The position numbers and the translations under genes were made by a program. Below are positions 50,247-61,781 of a stretch of 64,000 nt of DNA, piece by piece. Each line of letters opens with the position of its first letter. Positions within the stretch are counted from its first letter, which is position 1. The stretch covers positions 186,001 through 250,000 of the forward strand of contig JAJJOY010000002.1 in the NCBI GenBank assembly GCA_021029595.1. The letters are read 5' to 3'. The stretch comes from Hominenteromicrobium mulieris (lineage in GTDB: Bacteria; Bacillota; Clostridia; Oscillospirales; Acutalibacteraceae). The notes beneath the pieces were generated by a model that was not told the origin of the DNA, searched no databases, and was given only the letters and a program-made list of their open reading frames with translations.

Positions 50247-50753
50247 ATGTTGGAATTAAAAAGATTGTCAGTTGATGATGGCTTAGATATTTACACAATG
50301 CTGCAAGAGATCCCTGCTGAAGAAAATGGATTAATTAACAAAGCCAACGGATTAACATTTGATGAGTATAAAGAATGGTTGATTGTAAAACAGAGGGATT
50401 CTGAGCAAGAAGGGATTGTAGATGGTTGGAAAGTGCCTTCTACAACTTTTTGGCTATATGCTGATGGTATTCCGGTTGGATTTGGTTCTGTCAGACATTT
50501 TTTGACTGAGGCATTGAGAAAAGCAGGAGGAAATATCGGGTACGGAATTGCACCAGCGTTTCGTGGAAAAGGATATGGAAAAGAACTGCTGAGATTATTG
50601 CTTAATGAAGCGAAAGGAATGGGAATAGATAAAGTGTTAGTAACCATTCTTTTAGATAACATAGCATCTCAAGCTGTGGCAATAGCAAACGGAGGTGTTG
50701 TTACTGAAAGAACTGACGAGAGAGTTTTCATTTGGATTGATACTAAGAAATAA
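50247..50753 (+). CDS. GNAT family N-acetyltransferase
   Basis: A 168-residue acetyltransferase. The acetyl-CoA loop is YGIAPAFRGKGYGKELLRLL (R/Q-x-x-G-x-G/A) near residues 97-116, followed by VLVTILLDNIASQAVAIANG. Substrate unknown. Its DNA is much more AT-rich than the neighbours, with AGA/ATA/TTA codons, which suggests recent acquisition. AAGGAG is 11 bases before the ATG. Confidence 0.88.
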   Translation: MLELKRLSVDDGLDIYTMLQEIPAEENGLINKANGLTFDEYKEWLIVKQRDSEQEGIVDGWKVPSTTFWLYADGIPVGFGSVRHFLTEALRKAGGNIGYGIAPAFRGKGYGKELLRLLLNEAKGMGIDKVLVTILLDNIASQAVAIANGGVVTERTDERVFIWIDTKK

Positions 50754-50759
50754 AAAGGA

Positions 50760-51035
50760 AAATCAATTCCAATTTGTCAAACAGTAAGGGCGCACTTCTA
50801 TACACCATTCGGTGTAGTGCGGTAATGTGCGATTTTGCACCGCATCCAAGCCTCCCGCGTCAGAGGGAGCCATGGATATTCTAGCCCTAACATAAAAAAA
50901 GAATCCGACCTTTGATTGCAGCCATAGGTCGGATTCACTTTTTTATGAGCAACCAGCTAAAAACCGGGAGCATTTTTCATTTCGTGTTTTAACGGCAAAG
51001 GTGCCGCTTCAAAAACAGTCTGCTGTATAAGGTTT
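50760..51035. other. Intergenic stretch with a bidirectional terminator
   Basis: No gene seen. GAATCCGACCT (50901-50911) and AGGTCGGATTC (50926-50936) form a perfect stem with A- and T-runs on the two sides, closing the GNAT gene and the long minus-strand operon. Confidence 0.8.
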
Positions 51036-52214
51036 TTATTCCGCCTTGGAAAGCAGTCCGTCGATGAACTGACGGGCAAGTCTCGCGGAGCGGTTGCCAC
51101 GCTCCAGCGCAAAGCGCTCGGCGAGCAGCTCCAGTTCCTGCGTCGGCATATCGATGCCGTTTTCCTCCGCAAGGTGGCGCACGATGTGCAGGAACGTGTC
51201 CTTGTTCGGCTTGCTGAACGTCACGTGGATGCCGAAGCGCTCGGAAAGCGATGCAAGCTCCTGCATCGTATCGTTGCGGTGAATATCATCGCCCTCACGG
51301 TCGGAGAACTTCTCCTTGATGATATGACGACGGTTGCTCGTCGCGTAGATTGCCACATTCTGCGACTTCGCCGTAACGGAGCCCTCCAGCACCGCTTTCA
51401 GTGCATTGAAGTTATCGTCGTCCTTGAGGAACGAAAGGTCGTCGATGAACAGAATAAACTTCAGCGGGTTCGCAGAAAGCTCATCGAGAATTTTCGGGAT
51501 AGACTGTAACTGATCCTTGCGCACCTCGATGATACGCAAACCCTCGCGCCACAGCGCATTGACGACGGCTTTCACCGTAGACGATTTACCCGTACCGGCG
51601 TCGCCCGTCAGCAAAATGTTCGCCGCAGGTTTACCCTCAAGCAGCGCCTTTGTGTTATCGATGATGATCTGGCGCTCGCGGGCGTAATCCACAAGGTCGG
51701 AAAGCTCCGTCTTGTCCGGGTTACTGACCGGCACGATCTCGGCATTCTCGCCAAGGTAGAACATACGGTTTTTGGCGTAAATGCCGTAGCCGTACTTGCC
51801 GATGTTCGCAGTGCGCTCTGTGTAGCACGCTTTAATGTCCGGCGCTTCGCTGACAAAGCCGGGTAAAAAGCCCCTATACTCCATCGCGCTGCGCAGCGTT
51901 TCCGGCGTGAGCTCCGCCGTCATCTGCAGCGTTTTAAGCTCTTCCAAAACGGCCTCGCGCAGGTAAGCGGGGATCTCTTCCTTTTTGCCCACAGCCTGCA
52001 CGTAGACGTTCTCGCTGTTTTCACAGATTTCGCGCACATATGCGCCGAGTATGCCGCCGTTTGCGCGGTACAGCGCAGAGACGAACAACGCATACAGCGC
52101 CGGGGACGGCTCTGCGAGATACTTACGCAGACTATTTATAACCGCATCTTCCTGTAATTCTCTGAACACCGCCAACGTGGAAAGGCGGATGCTCAACTCC
52201 TGTAAACTACCCAT
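51036..52214 (-). CDS. DUF815-family AAA ATPase
   Basis: A 392-residue protein with an N-terminal helical region and an AAA domain: Walker A GDAGTGKSS near residue 203, Walker B FILFIDDLSFLK near 254, and NVAIYATSNRRHI as sensor 1. This matches the DUF815 family, whose role is unknown. It overlaps the ilvD start-side stop by one base and so is the last gene of the branched-chain amino acid operon; a metabolic link is not evident. Confidence 0.85.
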   Translation of the reverse strand: MGSLQELSIRLSTLAVFRELQEDAVINSLRKYLAEPSPALYALFVSALYRANGGILGAYVREICENSENVYVQAVGKKEEIPAYLREAVLEELKTLQMTAELTPETLRSAMEYRGFLPGFVSEAPDIKACYTERTANIGKYGYGIYAKNRMFYLGENAEIVPVSNPDKTELSDLVDYARERQIIIDNTKALLEGKPAANILLTGDAGTGKSSTVKAVVNALWREGLRIIEVRKDQLQSIPKILDELSANPLKFILFIDDLSFLKDDDNFNALKAVLEGSVTAKSQNVAIYATSNRRHIIKEKFSDREGDDIHRNDTMQELASLSERFGIHVTFSKPNKDTFLHIVRHLAEENGIDMPTQELELLAERFALERGNRSARLARQFIDGLLSKAE

Positions 52215-53869
52215 CAGTTCAAAATCGCCCCCGAAGCACCGCTGGAGACCAGCGCCGCGTAGCGCTTCAGGTAGCCGGAAAGTTCTTTCTTCTTCGGCAC
52301 AAAGTTCTTCATGCGTTCATTGAGGACAGCCTCGTCCACCTTCAGTTCAATTCTGTTCTCCGGAATATTGATGCTGATGATGTCACCTTCCTCCACAACG
52401 CCGATGGGGCCGCCGGAAGCCGCTTCCGGGGAAACATGGCCGACGCACGCGCCGCGCGTTGCGCCGCTGAAACGGCCGTCCGTGATGAGCGCCACGCTGT
52501 TGCCGAGCCCCATGCCCATGATAGCAGAGGTCGGGTTCAGCATCTCGCGCATACCGGGGCCGCCCTTCGGACCCTCATAGCGGATGACAACGACGTCGCC
52601 CGGTACGATCTTGCCCGCGTTGATGGCCGCCTGCGCGTCCTCCTCGCTCTCAAACACGCGTGCCGGGCCTTCATGCACAAGCATCTCCGGCAGAACGGCA
52701 GAACGCTTTACAACGCTGCCCTCCGGCGCAAGATTACCGCGCAGCACGGCGATGCCGCCGGTCTGACTGTACGGATTCTCGATGGGACGGATAACGTCGT
52801 GGTTCAGGTTCACGCAATTCTTGATGTTCTCGCCGACGGTCTTGCCGGTCACGGTTATGCAGTTCGTGTGCAGCAGACCCTTTTTGCTCAGCTCGTTCAT
52901 CACAGCGTACACGCCGCCCGCTTCGTCAAGCTCTTCAATGTACGTTCTGCCCGCCGGTGCCAGATGGCACAGGTTCGGGGTCTTTTCGCTGATCCGGTTT
53001 GCGATGTCGAGGTTGATCTCGATGCCGCACTCGTGCGCGATGGCCGGCAGATGCAGCATACTGTTCGTGGAGCAGCCGAGTGCCATATCGACCGTAAGTG
53101 CGTTCATAATGGCGTCCTTCGTCATGATGTCACGCGGGCGAATATTCTTTCTCAGCATATCCATGACCGCCATGCCTGCGTGCTTTGCAAGCTCGATACG
53201 TGCGGAATATACCGCCGGGATGGTGCCGTTGCCGCGTAGACCCATGCCGAGGGCTTCCGTCAGGCAGTTCATGGAGTTTGCGGTGTACATGCCGGAGCAG
53301 GAGCCGCATGTCGGGCAGGTCTTGCACTCATATTCGCGCAGCTTTTCTTCGGTAATCTTACCGGCGTTGAATTCGCCCACCGCCTCCGAAATGGAGGAGA
53401 AGCTCGTTTTTGCGCCGTCTACGTGGCCCGCAAGCATCGGGCCGCCGCTGACGAACACTGTCGGAACGTTAAGGCGCGCCGCCGCCATTAAAAGGCCCGG
53501 CACGTTCTTGTCGCAGTTCGGCACCATGACGAGCGCGTCAAAGCCGTGTGCCAATGCCATGGCTTCGGTGGAATCCGCAATGAGGTCGCGCGTAACGAGC
53601 GAATACTTCATACCGGTGTGGCCCATTGCAATACCGTCACATACCGCGATCGCCGGGAAGACAATCGGCGTGCCGCCTGCCATCGCAACGCCGATCTTTA
53701 CGGCGTCTACAATCTTGTCGATATTCATGTGGCCCGGGACGATCTCGTTATAGGAGCTGACGATGCCGACGAGCGGACGTTCGATCTCCTCCTCCGTGAG
53801 GCCCAGAGCATGGTACAGCGCACGGTGCGGCGCGTTCTGCGTACCGATTTTCAGAGAATCACTTTTCAT
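52214..53869 (-). CDS. ilvD: Dihydroxy-acid dehydratase
   Basis: A 551-residue dehydratase giving 2-oxoisovalerate and 2-oxo-3-methylvalerate. Iron-sulfur cysteines are in [26 protein letters not shown] and the [16 protein letters not shown] region near the C terminus is typical. It follows ilvC by 135 bases. GAGGAAA precedes the ATG. Confidence 0.96.
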   Translation of the reverse strand: MKSDSLKIGTQNAPHRALYHALGLTEEEIERPLVGIVSSYNEIVPGHMNIDKIVDAVKIGVAMAGGTPIVFPAIAVCDGIAMGHTGMKYSLVTRDLIADSTEAMALAHGFDALVMVPNCDKNVPGLLMAAARLNVPTVFVSGGPMLAGHVDGAKTSFSSISEAVGEFNAGKITEEKLREYECKTCPTCGSCSGMYTANSMNCLTEALGMGLRGNGTIPAVYSARIELAKHAGMAVMDMLRKNIRPRDIMTKDAIMNALTVDMALGCSTNSMLHLPAIAHECGIEINLDIANRISEKTPNLCHLAPAGRTYIEELDEAGGVYAVMNELSKKGLLHTNCITVTGKTVGENIKNCVNLNHDVIRPIENPYSQTGGIAVLRGNLAPEGSVVKRSAVLPEMLVHEGPARVFESEEDAQAAINAGKIVPGDVVVIRYEGPKGGPGMREMLNPTSAIMGMGLGNSVALITDGRFSGATRGACVGHVSPEAASGGPIGVVEEGDIISINIPENRIELKVDEAVLNERMKNFVPKKKELSGYLKRYAALVSSGASGAILN

Positions 53870-53950
53870 TTTATTTCCTCGATCCGTGAAATTTTGGCTG
53901 TGGCGCGGCGTCCCGCATGGAAAAACGCGCCGTGTGTAAATAGGGTTTAA

Positions 53951-53978
53951 GCCATAGAGGAAAACTCCCCTATGGCTA
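53951..53978 (-). repeat. Stem-loop between ilvC and ilvD
   Basis: AGCCATAG-x-GGA and TCC-x-CTATGGCT pair around GTTT. No T-run follows, so it is more likely an mRNA stability or processing element than a terminator. Confidence 0.6.
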
Positions 53979-54004
53979 TCCCCTTAAAACAGATTCCGTT
54001 CAAA

Positions 54005-55027
<1,023 letters not shown>

Positions 55028-55079
55028 TTACCTCTTTCTGTGCATGAATTGGTATGTTAATTTAAATGGACAAACTAAA

Positions 55080-55595
55080 TTAGAAATTGATGGCCTGACG
55101 GATCGTCGTGCTGCCCTTTTCAAGGGAAACATTGCCGGTGCGGCAGATCTCAAGGATCTCGTAGTCGCGCATCAAATCGACGAATTCATCGATTTTTCGC
55201 GATTCGGAGGTCAGGCAAAGCATCAGGGAATCCTTGGAGTAATCCATGGTCTTCGCGCCGAACGCGTCCGCCGCGGCAAGGATGTCACTGCGCGTTTTGG
55301 AATCGTTTTTCAGCTTAATGAGCATCAGCTCGCAGCTGACGGAGGTGTCCGGGGTAAACTCTTTAATGGAGCAAACGTCCGGCAGCTTATAAAGCTGGTT
55401 CACGAGCTGCTGCTTCTGCGTCTCGCCGCCCTCAAACGTGACGGTGATGCGGGAAAGCGCGTTCGATTCCGTTTCGCTGACGGTCAGAGAAATGATGTTG
55501 AACTGACGTCTTCTGAACATGCTCGTCACACGGTTCAGCACGCCGAACTGGTTATTGACCAGAACCGCTACGGTATATCGATTCATCTCATTCAC
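55080..55595 (-). CDS. ilvN: Acetolactate synthase small subunit
   Basis: A 171-residue regulatory subunit with an N-terminal ACT domain (YTVAVLVNNQFGVLNRVTSM, FRRRQFNIISLTV) that binds valine in homologues, and a C-terminal domain. The start overlaps ilvB by eight bases, so the two subunits are made together. Confidence 0.95.
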   Translation of the reverse strand: MNEMNRYTVAVLVNNQFGVLNRVTSMFRRRQFNIISLTVSETESNALSRITVTFEGGETQKQQLVNQLYKLPDVCSIKEFTPDTSVSCELMLIKLKNDSKTRSDILAAADAFGAKTMDYSKDSLMLCLTSESRKIDEFVDLMRDYEILEICRTGNVSLEKGSTTIRQAINF

Positions 55596-57255
55596 CCACC
55601 TTCATGATAATATCATCCATGCTGCCGCCCGGCGGGAGCATGGGCAGGACGAATTCGTCCTTATCGATCCTGCAATCGATGACATACGGGCCGTCGCAGC
55701 TGAACGCGTGCTCAAACGCCTTGTCGAGCGCCGCCACGGTATCAACAGCCTCGCCGTCCGCGCCGAACGCGCGCGCAAGCGCCACAAAGTCAGTCTTGCG
55801 GTCGAGAATCGTGTTGGAATAGTGCTTATTAAAGAACAGCGTCTGCCACTGACGCACCATGCCGAGCACGCCGTTATTCATCAGAAGGATGACAACCGGC
55901 ACGTTGTAGGTTACGGCAGTGGTGAGTTCGTTGAGACACATACCGAAGCTGCCGTCGCCCGTGACGAGCACGCTGCGCTCGCCTGTGCCGACCGCCGCAC
56001 CGATGGCCGCACCGAGGCCGAAGCCCATGGTGCCGAGGCCGCCGCTGGAAATGAAGCGGCGCGGCTTTTTAAAGTTCACGTTCTGCGCCGCCCACATCTG
56101 GTGCTGGCCGACGTCCGTTGCAACGGCGGTATTCTCGCCGAGGTGCTTGTTCAGCGTCATGATCGCGTTGCGGGGCGTAAGGCCCGGGCGAATATCGAGA
56201 TAATCGTTTTCGGTTTCTTTTAAGGCCTTCACGGCCTTTTCCCAGTCGGGCTTCTGCTCTGCGTTGACGAGCGGAATGAGCTTTTGCAGCGTCAGCTTCA
56301 CGTCGCCGCGCAGGCCGCAGGCGGAGTTCACGGTTTTCGAGAGCTCGGAGCCGTCCACGTCAATATGGATGATCTGCGCAAGCTTCGCAAACTTCTCGCG
56401 GTTGCCCGTCACGCGGTCGTTAAAGCGCACGCCGAGCGAAATGATGAGGTCGGCGTCGTGCATCGCCATGGAAGAAGCGTAGTGGCCGTGCATGCCCTGC
56501 ATACCAAGGAAACGCGGGTGGTCGGTCGGAATGCCGGAAAGACCCATCAAGGAGCAGCCGATCGGCGCGTCAATCTTCTCGGCGAGCGCCAGCATTTCTT
56601 CCTGCGCTTCCGATGTGATGAGACCGCCGCCGAAGTAAATGAACGGGCGCTTCGAGACATTGATGAGCGCCGCGGCTTCTTTGATGCGCACGTCCTTCGC
56701 CGCGTGGCGTTCTTCGGGCTGTACGGGTGCCTGCGGCTCGTAGTCGCAGACCGCTGTCTGCACGTCCTTCGGCACATCGATGAGCACCGGGCCCGGTCTG
56801 CCGGACTGCGCAAGCGCAAACGCCTCGCGGATGGTGTCCGCCAGATTCTCCACGGAGCCGACGAAGTAGTTGTGCTTCGTAATGGGCAGCGTCACGCCCG
56901 TAATGTCGATCTCCTGGAAGCTGTCCGTGCCGATCTGTGTTGTCGGCACGTTGCCGCAAATCGCGACAAGCGGGATGGAATCGAGGTACGCCGTCGCAAT
57001 ACCGGTCACAAGGTTCGTTGCGCCCGGGCCGGAGGTGGACATCACCACGCCCACCTTGCCGGTCGCTCTTGCGTAGCCGTCCGCCGCGTGGGCAGCGCCC
57101 TGCTCGTGCGCCGTCAGCATGTGGCGAATTTCATTCTGATATTTATAAAGACTGTCGTAAACGTTCAGGATCTGCCCGCCCGGATAACCGAAAACGGTGT
57201 CGCAGCCCTGTTCAATTAAAGTTCTGATGAGGATATCTGCACCTGTAAGCTGCAT
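55588..57255 (-). CDS. ilvB: Acetolactate synthase large subunit
   Basis: A 555-residue thiamine-diphosphate enzyme making acetolactate and acetohydroxybutyrate. The catalytic Glu is in LTAHEQGAAHAADGYARATG, the ThDP motif is GDGSFGMCLNELTTA with NNGVLGMVRQW beyond. Full-length. AAGGAG lies seven bases before the ATG. It sits between leuB and ilvN. Confidence 0.97.
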   Translation of the reverse strand: MQLTGADILIRTLIEQGCDTVFGYPGGQILNVYDSLYKYQNEIRHMLTAHEQGAAHAADGYARATGKVGVVMSTSGPGATNLVTGIATAYLDSIPLVAICGNVPTTQIGTDSFQEIDITGVTLPITKHNYFVGSVENLADTIREAFALAQSGRPGPVLIDVPKDVQTAVCDYEPQAPVQPEERHAAKDVRIKEAAALINVSKRPFIYFGGGLITSEAQEEMLALAEKIDAPIGCSLMGLSGIPTDHPRFLGMQGMHGHYASSMAMHDADLIISLGVRFNDRVTGNREKFAKLAQIIHIDVDGSELSKTVNSACGLRGDVKLTLQKLIPLVNAEQKPDWEKAVKALKETENDYLDIRPGLTPRNAIMTLNKHLGENTAVATDVGQHQMWAAQNVNFKKPRRFISSGGLGTMGFGLGAAIGAAVGTGERSVLVTGDGSFGMCLNELTTAVTYNVPVVILLMNNGVLGMVRQWQTLFFNKHYSNTILDRKTDFVALARAFGADGEAVDTVAALDKAFEHAFSCDGPYVIDCRIDKDEFVLPMLPPGGSMDDIIMKVGE

Positions 57256-57259
57256 TCAA

Positions 57260-58339
57260 TTACTCCTTCGTTAAGTATTCAAGGATGAGGTCGCCGCACT
57301 TTTTGCAGCCAACCTTCGTCATGCCGTCTTCCATAATGTCGGCAGTACGGTAACCCGCGTCAAGGTACTTGGAAACCGCATGCTCCACCGCATCGGCTTC
57401 CTTCGCCATATCGAAGCTGTAACGCAGCATCATGGCGGCGGAAAGAATGGTGCCGATCGGGTTTGCAAGGTCCTGACCCGCAATGTCCGGTGCAGAGCCG
57501 TGGATCGGCTCGTACAGGCCGCAGCTCGTTGCACCGAGGCTCGAGGACGGGATCATGCCGATGGAGCCGGTGATCATGGAAGCTTCGTCGGAAAGAATGT
57601 CACCGAACATGTTCTCCGTCACGATGACGTCGAACTGTGCCGGGTTCTTCACGATCTGCATCGCGCAGTTATCGACGAGCATATCGGTCAGCTCCACGTC
57701 GGTGTATTCTTCCGCCAAGCGGTGCATGACCTTCTTCCAAAGGCGGCTCGTATCGAGCACATTGCTCTTTTCTACGGAGCACAAACGGTGATTGCGCTTT
57801 CTTGCCGTCTCGAATCCGATGCGGCCGATGCGCTCGATCTCCGCTTCACTGTACTTCATAATGTCCGTCGCGACCGGCTGGCCGTCTGCATCATCGGTCT
57901 TATGCTCGCCAAAATAGATGCCGCCGATGAGCTCGCGCACGATGATGAAATCGATGCCCTTTTCGACAATAGATTTTTTCAGCGGAGAAGCGTCAGAGAG
58001 CTGCGGCCAGATCTTTGCCGGGCGGTTGTTGCTGTAAACTCCCATACCCGCGCGCAGGCGCAGCAGACCCTTTTCCGGGCGCTTCGGGCCCGGCACGTCG
58101 TTCCACTTGTCGCCGCCTACGGCGCCGAGCAGCACACTGTCGGAAGCTACGCACTTATCGAGCATTTCCTGCGGCAGCGGGTCGCCCCACTTATCGATGG
58201 CACAGCCGCCCATATCGACGTCTGTATAATGAAAGGTGTGTCCGTACAGCTCTGCAATTTTATCCAGCACGCGGAGCGCTTCGTTTACGATCTCCGGTCC
58301 GATGCCGTCGCCGCGGATCACCGCGATGTTCTTCGTCAT
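57260..58339 (-). CDS. leuB: 3-isopropylmalate dehydrogenase
   Basis: A 359-residue NAD-dependent decarboxylating dehydrogenase. [18 protein letters not shown] at the N terminus, [14 protein letters not shown] (substrate loop), and the metal site in [15 protein letters not shown] are present. Its start overlaps leuD by four bases (ATGA). Confidence 0.97.
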   Translation of the reverse strand: MTKNIAVIRGDGIGPEIVNEALRVLDKIAELYGHTFHYTDVDMGGCAIDKWGDPLPQEMLDKCVASDSVLLGAVGGDKWNDVPGPKRPEKGLLRLRAGMGVYSNNRPAKIWPQLSDASPLKKSIVEKGIDFIIVRELIGGIYFGEHKTDDADGQPVATDIMKYSEAEIERIGRIGFETARKRNHRLCSVEKSNVLDTSRLWKKVMHRLAEEYTDVELTDMLVDNCAMQIVKNPAQFDVIVTENMFGDILSDEASMITGSIGMIPSSSLGATSCGLYEPIHGSAPDIAGQDLANPIGTILSAAMMLRYSFDMAKEADAVEHAVSKYLDAGYRTADIMEDGMTKVGCKKCGDLILEYLTKE

Positions 58340-58830
58340 TTGTTTTCCGCCTCCTTGAGGGACTTCAGCAAGCCGCCTGCTTTGATGATATTCTGAATGA
58401 ACGGCGGGAACGGCTGTGCCTTATACGTCTTGCCGGTCGTGATGTCGGTGATGATGCCGGTATCAAAATCGACCGAAACTTCGTCGTTTGCGTTGATCTC
58501 GTCCGCCGCTTCCTCGCACTCGAGAATCGGCAGGCCGATATTGATGGCATTGCGGTAGAAAATACGCGCAAAGCTCTTTGCAATGACGCAACCCGTGCCG
58601 CAGGTTTTAATGACGAGCGGTGCGTGCTCACGGGAAGAGCCGCAGCCGAAGTTCCAGCCCGCCACAATGACGTCGCCCTTTTCGACCTTCTTTACGAACG
58701 CCTTGTCAATATCCTCCATGCAGTGGAGCGCAAGCTCCTGTGCGTTCGGGGTGTTGAGGTAACGTGCGGGAATGATAACATCCGTATCGACGTTATCGGG
58801 ATATTTGAAAACCTTGCCCTGTGTGTTCAT
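58336..58830 (-). CDS. leuD: 3-isopropylmalate dehydratase small subunit
   Basis: A 164-residue subunit of the isopropylmalate isomerase, of the short archaeal/clostridial type. [14 protein letters not shown] and [15 protein letters not shown] are the family signatures. AAGGAGG within the end of leuC serves as its ribosome site. Confidence 0.96.
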   Translation of the reverse strand: MNTQGKVFKYPDNVDTDVIIPARYLNTPNAQELALHCMEDIDKAFVKKVEKGDVIVAGWNFGCGSSREHAPLVIKTCGTGCVIAKSFARIFYRNAINIGLPILECEEAADEINANDEVSVDFDTGIITDITTGKTYKAQPFPPFIQNIIKAGGLLKSLKEAENK

Positions 58831-58832
58831 GC

Positions 58833-60092
58833 TTACGCCTCCTTATATTCGGTGATGTAGCCGGTCAGCGCGCTGGCTGCCGCCGTGTGCGGAGAAGCCA
58901 GGTACACTTCGCTGTCCACATGACCCATGCGGCCGACGAAGTTGCGGTTCGTTGTGGCGATGCAGCGTTCGCCCGCTGCCAGAATGCCCATATAGCCGCC
59001 GAGGCACGGACCGCACGTCGGGGTAGAAACAACAGCGCCCGCGTCGATAAATGCCGTCACGTAGCCGCGCTCCACGCATTCGCGGTAGATCTGCATCGTG
59101 CCCGGAATGATAATGCAGCGGATGCCGTCCGCAATCTTCTTGCCGTTCAAAATGCTGTACGCCGCTTCCATGTCTTCCATTCTGCCGTTCGTGCAGCTGC
59201 CGATGACGACCTGGTCGACCTTAATATCGTGCAGCTCGCTTGCCGGGTGCGTGTTCTCCGGCAGATGCGGACAGGCGACGGTCGGCACAATCTTTGCGAG
59301 ATCGATATCGATAACCTTTTCGTATTCCGCGTCGGGGTCTGCTTCGTATACAACCGGCTCGCGTTCGCTTCTATCCTGTAAATAGGCAAGCGTAATATCG
59401 TCCACCGGGAAAATACCGTTTTTCGCACCGGCCTCAATCGCCATATTGCAGATGCACAGGCGGTCGTCCATGGAGAGGTTCTTCACGCCCTCGCCGGTGA
59501 ACTCCATGCTCTTATACAGCGCGCCGTCCACGCCGATCATGCCGATGATTGTGAGGATAACGTCTTTGCCGCTGCAATTTTCCGGCAGCTTGCCGGTCAG
59601 GTTAAATTTGATCGCGGACGGAACCTTAAACCACGCCATGCCCGTTGCCATGCCGGCTGCCATATCCGTAGAGCCAACGCCTGTGGAGAACGCGCCCAGC
59701 GCACCGTAGGTACAAGTGTGGCTGTCCGCGCCGATGATGCAGTCGCCGGCGGTCACAATGCCCTGCTCCGGCAAAAGCGCATGCTCAATGCCCATCTTGC
59801 CCACGTCATAGAAGTGGCTCACGCAGTGGCTGCACGCAAACTCGCGGCACGTCTTGCTCTGCTCCGCCGCCTTAATATCCTTGTTCGGCACAAAGTGGTC
59901 GAGTACGATCGTTACTCTGTCCTTATCGAAAACGTCTGTAAAGCCCGCTTTCTTAAACTCATGAATTGCGACCGGCGTCGTGATGTCGTTGCCGAGCACG
60001 ATATCCAGCTTTGCATTGATGAGCTGACCGGCGGTAACTTCACGGAGACCCGCGTGCGCCGCAAGGATCTTCTGCGTCATGGTCATTTTCAT
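58833..60092 (-). CDS. leuC: 3-isopropylmalate dehydratase large subunit
   Basis: A 419-residue aconitase-family subunit. Cluster-binding cysteines are in [16 protein letters not shown] and [16 protein letters not shown], with [20 protein letters not shown] upstream. The short form matches LeuC of the archaeal/clostridial type, consistent with the short LeuD. It starts two bases after the leuA stop. Confidence 0.96.
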   Translation of the reverse strand: MKMTMTQKILAAHAGLREVTAGQLINAKLDIVLGNDITTPVAIHEFKKAGFTDVFDKDRVTIVLDHFVPNKDIKAAEQSKTCREFACSHCVSHFYDVGKMGIEHALLPEQGIVTAGDCIIGADSHTCTYGALGAFSTGVGSTDMAAGMATGMAWFKVPSAIKFNLTGKLPENCSGKDVILTIIGMIGVDGALYKSMEFTGEGVKNLSMDDRLCICNMAIEAGAKNGIFPVDDITLAYLQDRSEREPVVYEADPDAEYEKVIDIDLAKIVPTVACPHLPENTHPASELHDIKVDQVVIGSCTNGRMEDMEAAYSILNGKKIADGIRCIIIPGTMQIYRECVERGYVTAFIDAGAVVSTPTCGPCLGGYMGILAAGERCIATTNRNFVGRMGHVDSEVYLASPHTAAASALTGYITEYKEA

Positions 60093-60093
60093 T

Positions 60094-61767
60094 TTAGTTT
60101 CCCCCTTTGATCATATTGTTGTAAGCGCTCAACAGCGCCTTTGTATTCGCCTTTACAACGTCGGTGTCGGTGCCTGCGCCCCAGAACATCGAACCGTCTT
60201 CCTTTTCAAGGCCGATGTACGAAGCCGCCACGCTCTGCGAGCCCTGTCCCTGCATACTGTGCTGGGTAAAGACCTGCAGGGTGTACTCTGCACCGGTGTA
60301 CGCACGCAGCGCGTTGTTGATTGCGTTGAGGGAACCGTTGCCTTCCGCTTCCATCTCGGTCTCTTCGCCGTCCTTCGCGAACGTGATGCCGATCTTCACG
60401 TTGTCCTTGTCGCGCATAAACTCAAAATCCGTCACGGTAACACCGTTCGTCAGATTGAGGTAGTTTTCTTCAAAGATATTTAGAACCTCATCCGGCTTCA
60501 GTTCCTTGTGTTCGTGGTCGGAAATATCCTTGCACAGATAGCTGAAGTGCTCGCGCATTTTTGGCGGCAGGTTATAGCCGTACGTCTGCTCCAGCAGATA
60601 ACCGATGCCGCCCTTTCCGGACTGGGAGTTGACACGGATAACGTCTGCGTCGTACGTTCTGCCGATGTCCTTCGGGTCGATCGGAATGTACGGTACGTTC
60701 CACTGATGCAGCTTATTTTTCGCTCTGTATTTCATGCCCTTTGCAATCGCATCCTGGTGGCTGCCGGAAAACGCCGCAAACACCAGTGCGCCCGCATACG
60801 GGGCTCTTTCGTACACATGCATACGCGTGCATTTTTCATATTCGTCCACAAGGTACGGCATGTCGGAGAAGTCAAGCTTCGGGTCAACACCGTGGGAGTA
60901 CATGTTCATCGCAAGCGTAATGATATCCACGTTGCCGGTACGTTCACCGTTGCCGAACAGCGTACCCTCTACGCGGTCTGCGCCGGCAAGGAGCGCCAAC
61001 TCGGTGTCCGCAACACCCGTGCCGCGGTCGTTGTGCGGGTGCAAAGACAAAGTCACGAATTCACGGTACTTGAGGTTCTCGCTCATGTACTCGACCTGCG
61101 AAGCATACACGTGCGGCATACTCATTTCCACCGTGACCGGCAGATTGATGATAACGTTGTTCGTCTCGCTCGGCTCCAGAACGTCGAGAACCGCATTGCA
61201 GACCTCCAGCGCGTATTCCGGCTCGGTGCCCGTAAAGGACTCCGGAGAATACTCAAAGCGGAAGTTGCCTTCGTATTCGGCCGCAAGCTTTTTGACGAGC
61301 TTCGCGCCGTCTACGGCGATCTTCTTGATCTCCTCCTTGGACTTCTTAAACACCTGCTCGCGCTGTGCAACGCTGACCGAGTTATAGAAGTGGATAATCG
61401 CGCTCGGTGCGCCCTTGCACGCGTCGAATGTCTTACGGATGATGTGCTCGCGGCACTGGGTGAGCACCTGCACGGTAACGTCCTCGGGAATCATGTTGTT
61501 GTCAATCAGCGTGCGGAGGAACTCATATTCCGTCTCGCTCGCCGCCGGGAAGCCGACCTCGATCTCCTTAAAGCCGACCTGCAAAAGCACTTTGTAGTAT
61601 TCAAGTTTTTCTTCAAGGCTCATCGGGATGACAAGGCTCTGGTTGCCGTCGCGCATATCCACGCTGCACCAGATCGGCGCCTTTTCAATGTGGTCTTTTT
61701 CCACCCACTTGTTATATTCTTTCGATACCGGGAAGTACCCGACCTTATATTTGCTTGCGTCCATCAT
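60094..61767 (-). CDS. leuA: 2-isopropylmalate synthase, long (type 2) form
   Basis: A 557-residue synthase condensing 2-oxoisovalerate and acetyl-CoA. [13 protein letters not shown] gives the metal-binding Asp and the HCS-type active site; [16 protein letters not shown] carries two metal-binding histidines. The C-terminal region from about 430 is the LeuA regulatory domain. The ATG at 61767 has AGGAG eight bases upstream. It follows ilvA by 14 bases. Confidence 0.95.
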   Translation of the reverse strand: MMDASKYKVGYFPVSKEYNKWVEKDHIEKAPIWCSVDMRDGNQSLVIPMSLEEKLEYYKVLLQVGFKEIEVGFPAASETEYEFLRTLIDNNMIPEDVTVQVLTQCREHIIRKTFDACKGAPSAIIHFYNSVSVAQREQVFKKSKEEIKKIAVDGAKLVKKLAAEYEGNFRFEYSPESFTGTEPEYALEVCNAVLDVLEPSETNNVIINLPVTVEMSMPHVYASQVEYMSENLKYREFVTLSLHPHNDRGTGVADTELALLAGADRVEGTLFGNGERTGNVDIITLAMNMYSHGVDPKLDFSDMPYLVDEYEKCTRMHVYERAPYAGALVFAAFSGSHQDAIAKGMKYRAKNKLHQWNVPYIPIDPKDIGRTYDADVIRVNSQSGKGGIGYLLEQTYGYNLPPKMREHFSYLCKDISDHEHKELKPDEVLNIFEENYLNLTNGVTVTDFEFMRDKDNVKIGITFAKDGEETEMEAEGNGSLNAINNALRAYTGAEYTLQVFTQHSMQGQGSQSVAASYIGLEKEDGSMFWGAGTDTDVVKANTKALLSAYNNMIKGGN

Positions 61768-61781
61768 TTTGCTTTCTCCTC

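Noticed and set aside
50800-50880. Short GCCTCCC/GGGAG hairpin resembling a dispersed repeat
   Set aside because: Only five bases pair well and no second copy is present here, so a repeat call is not supported.
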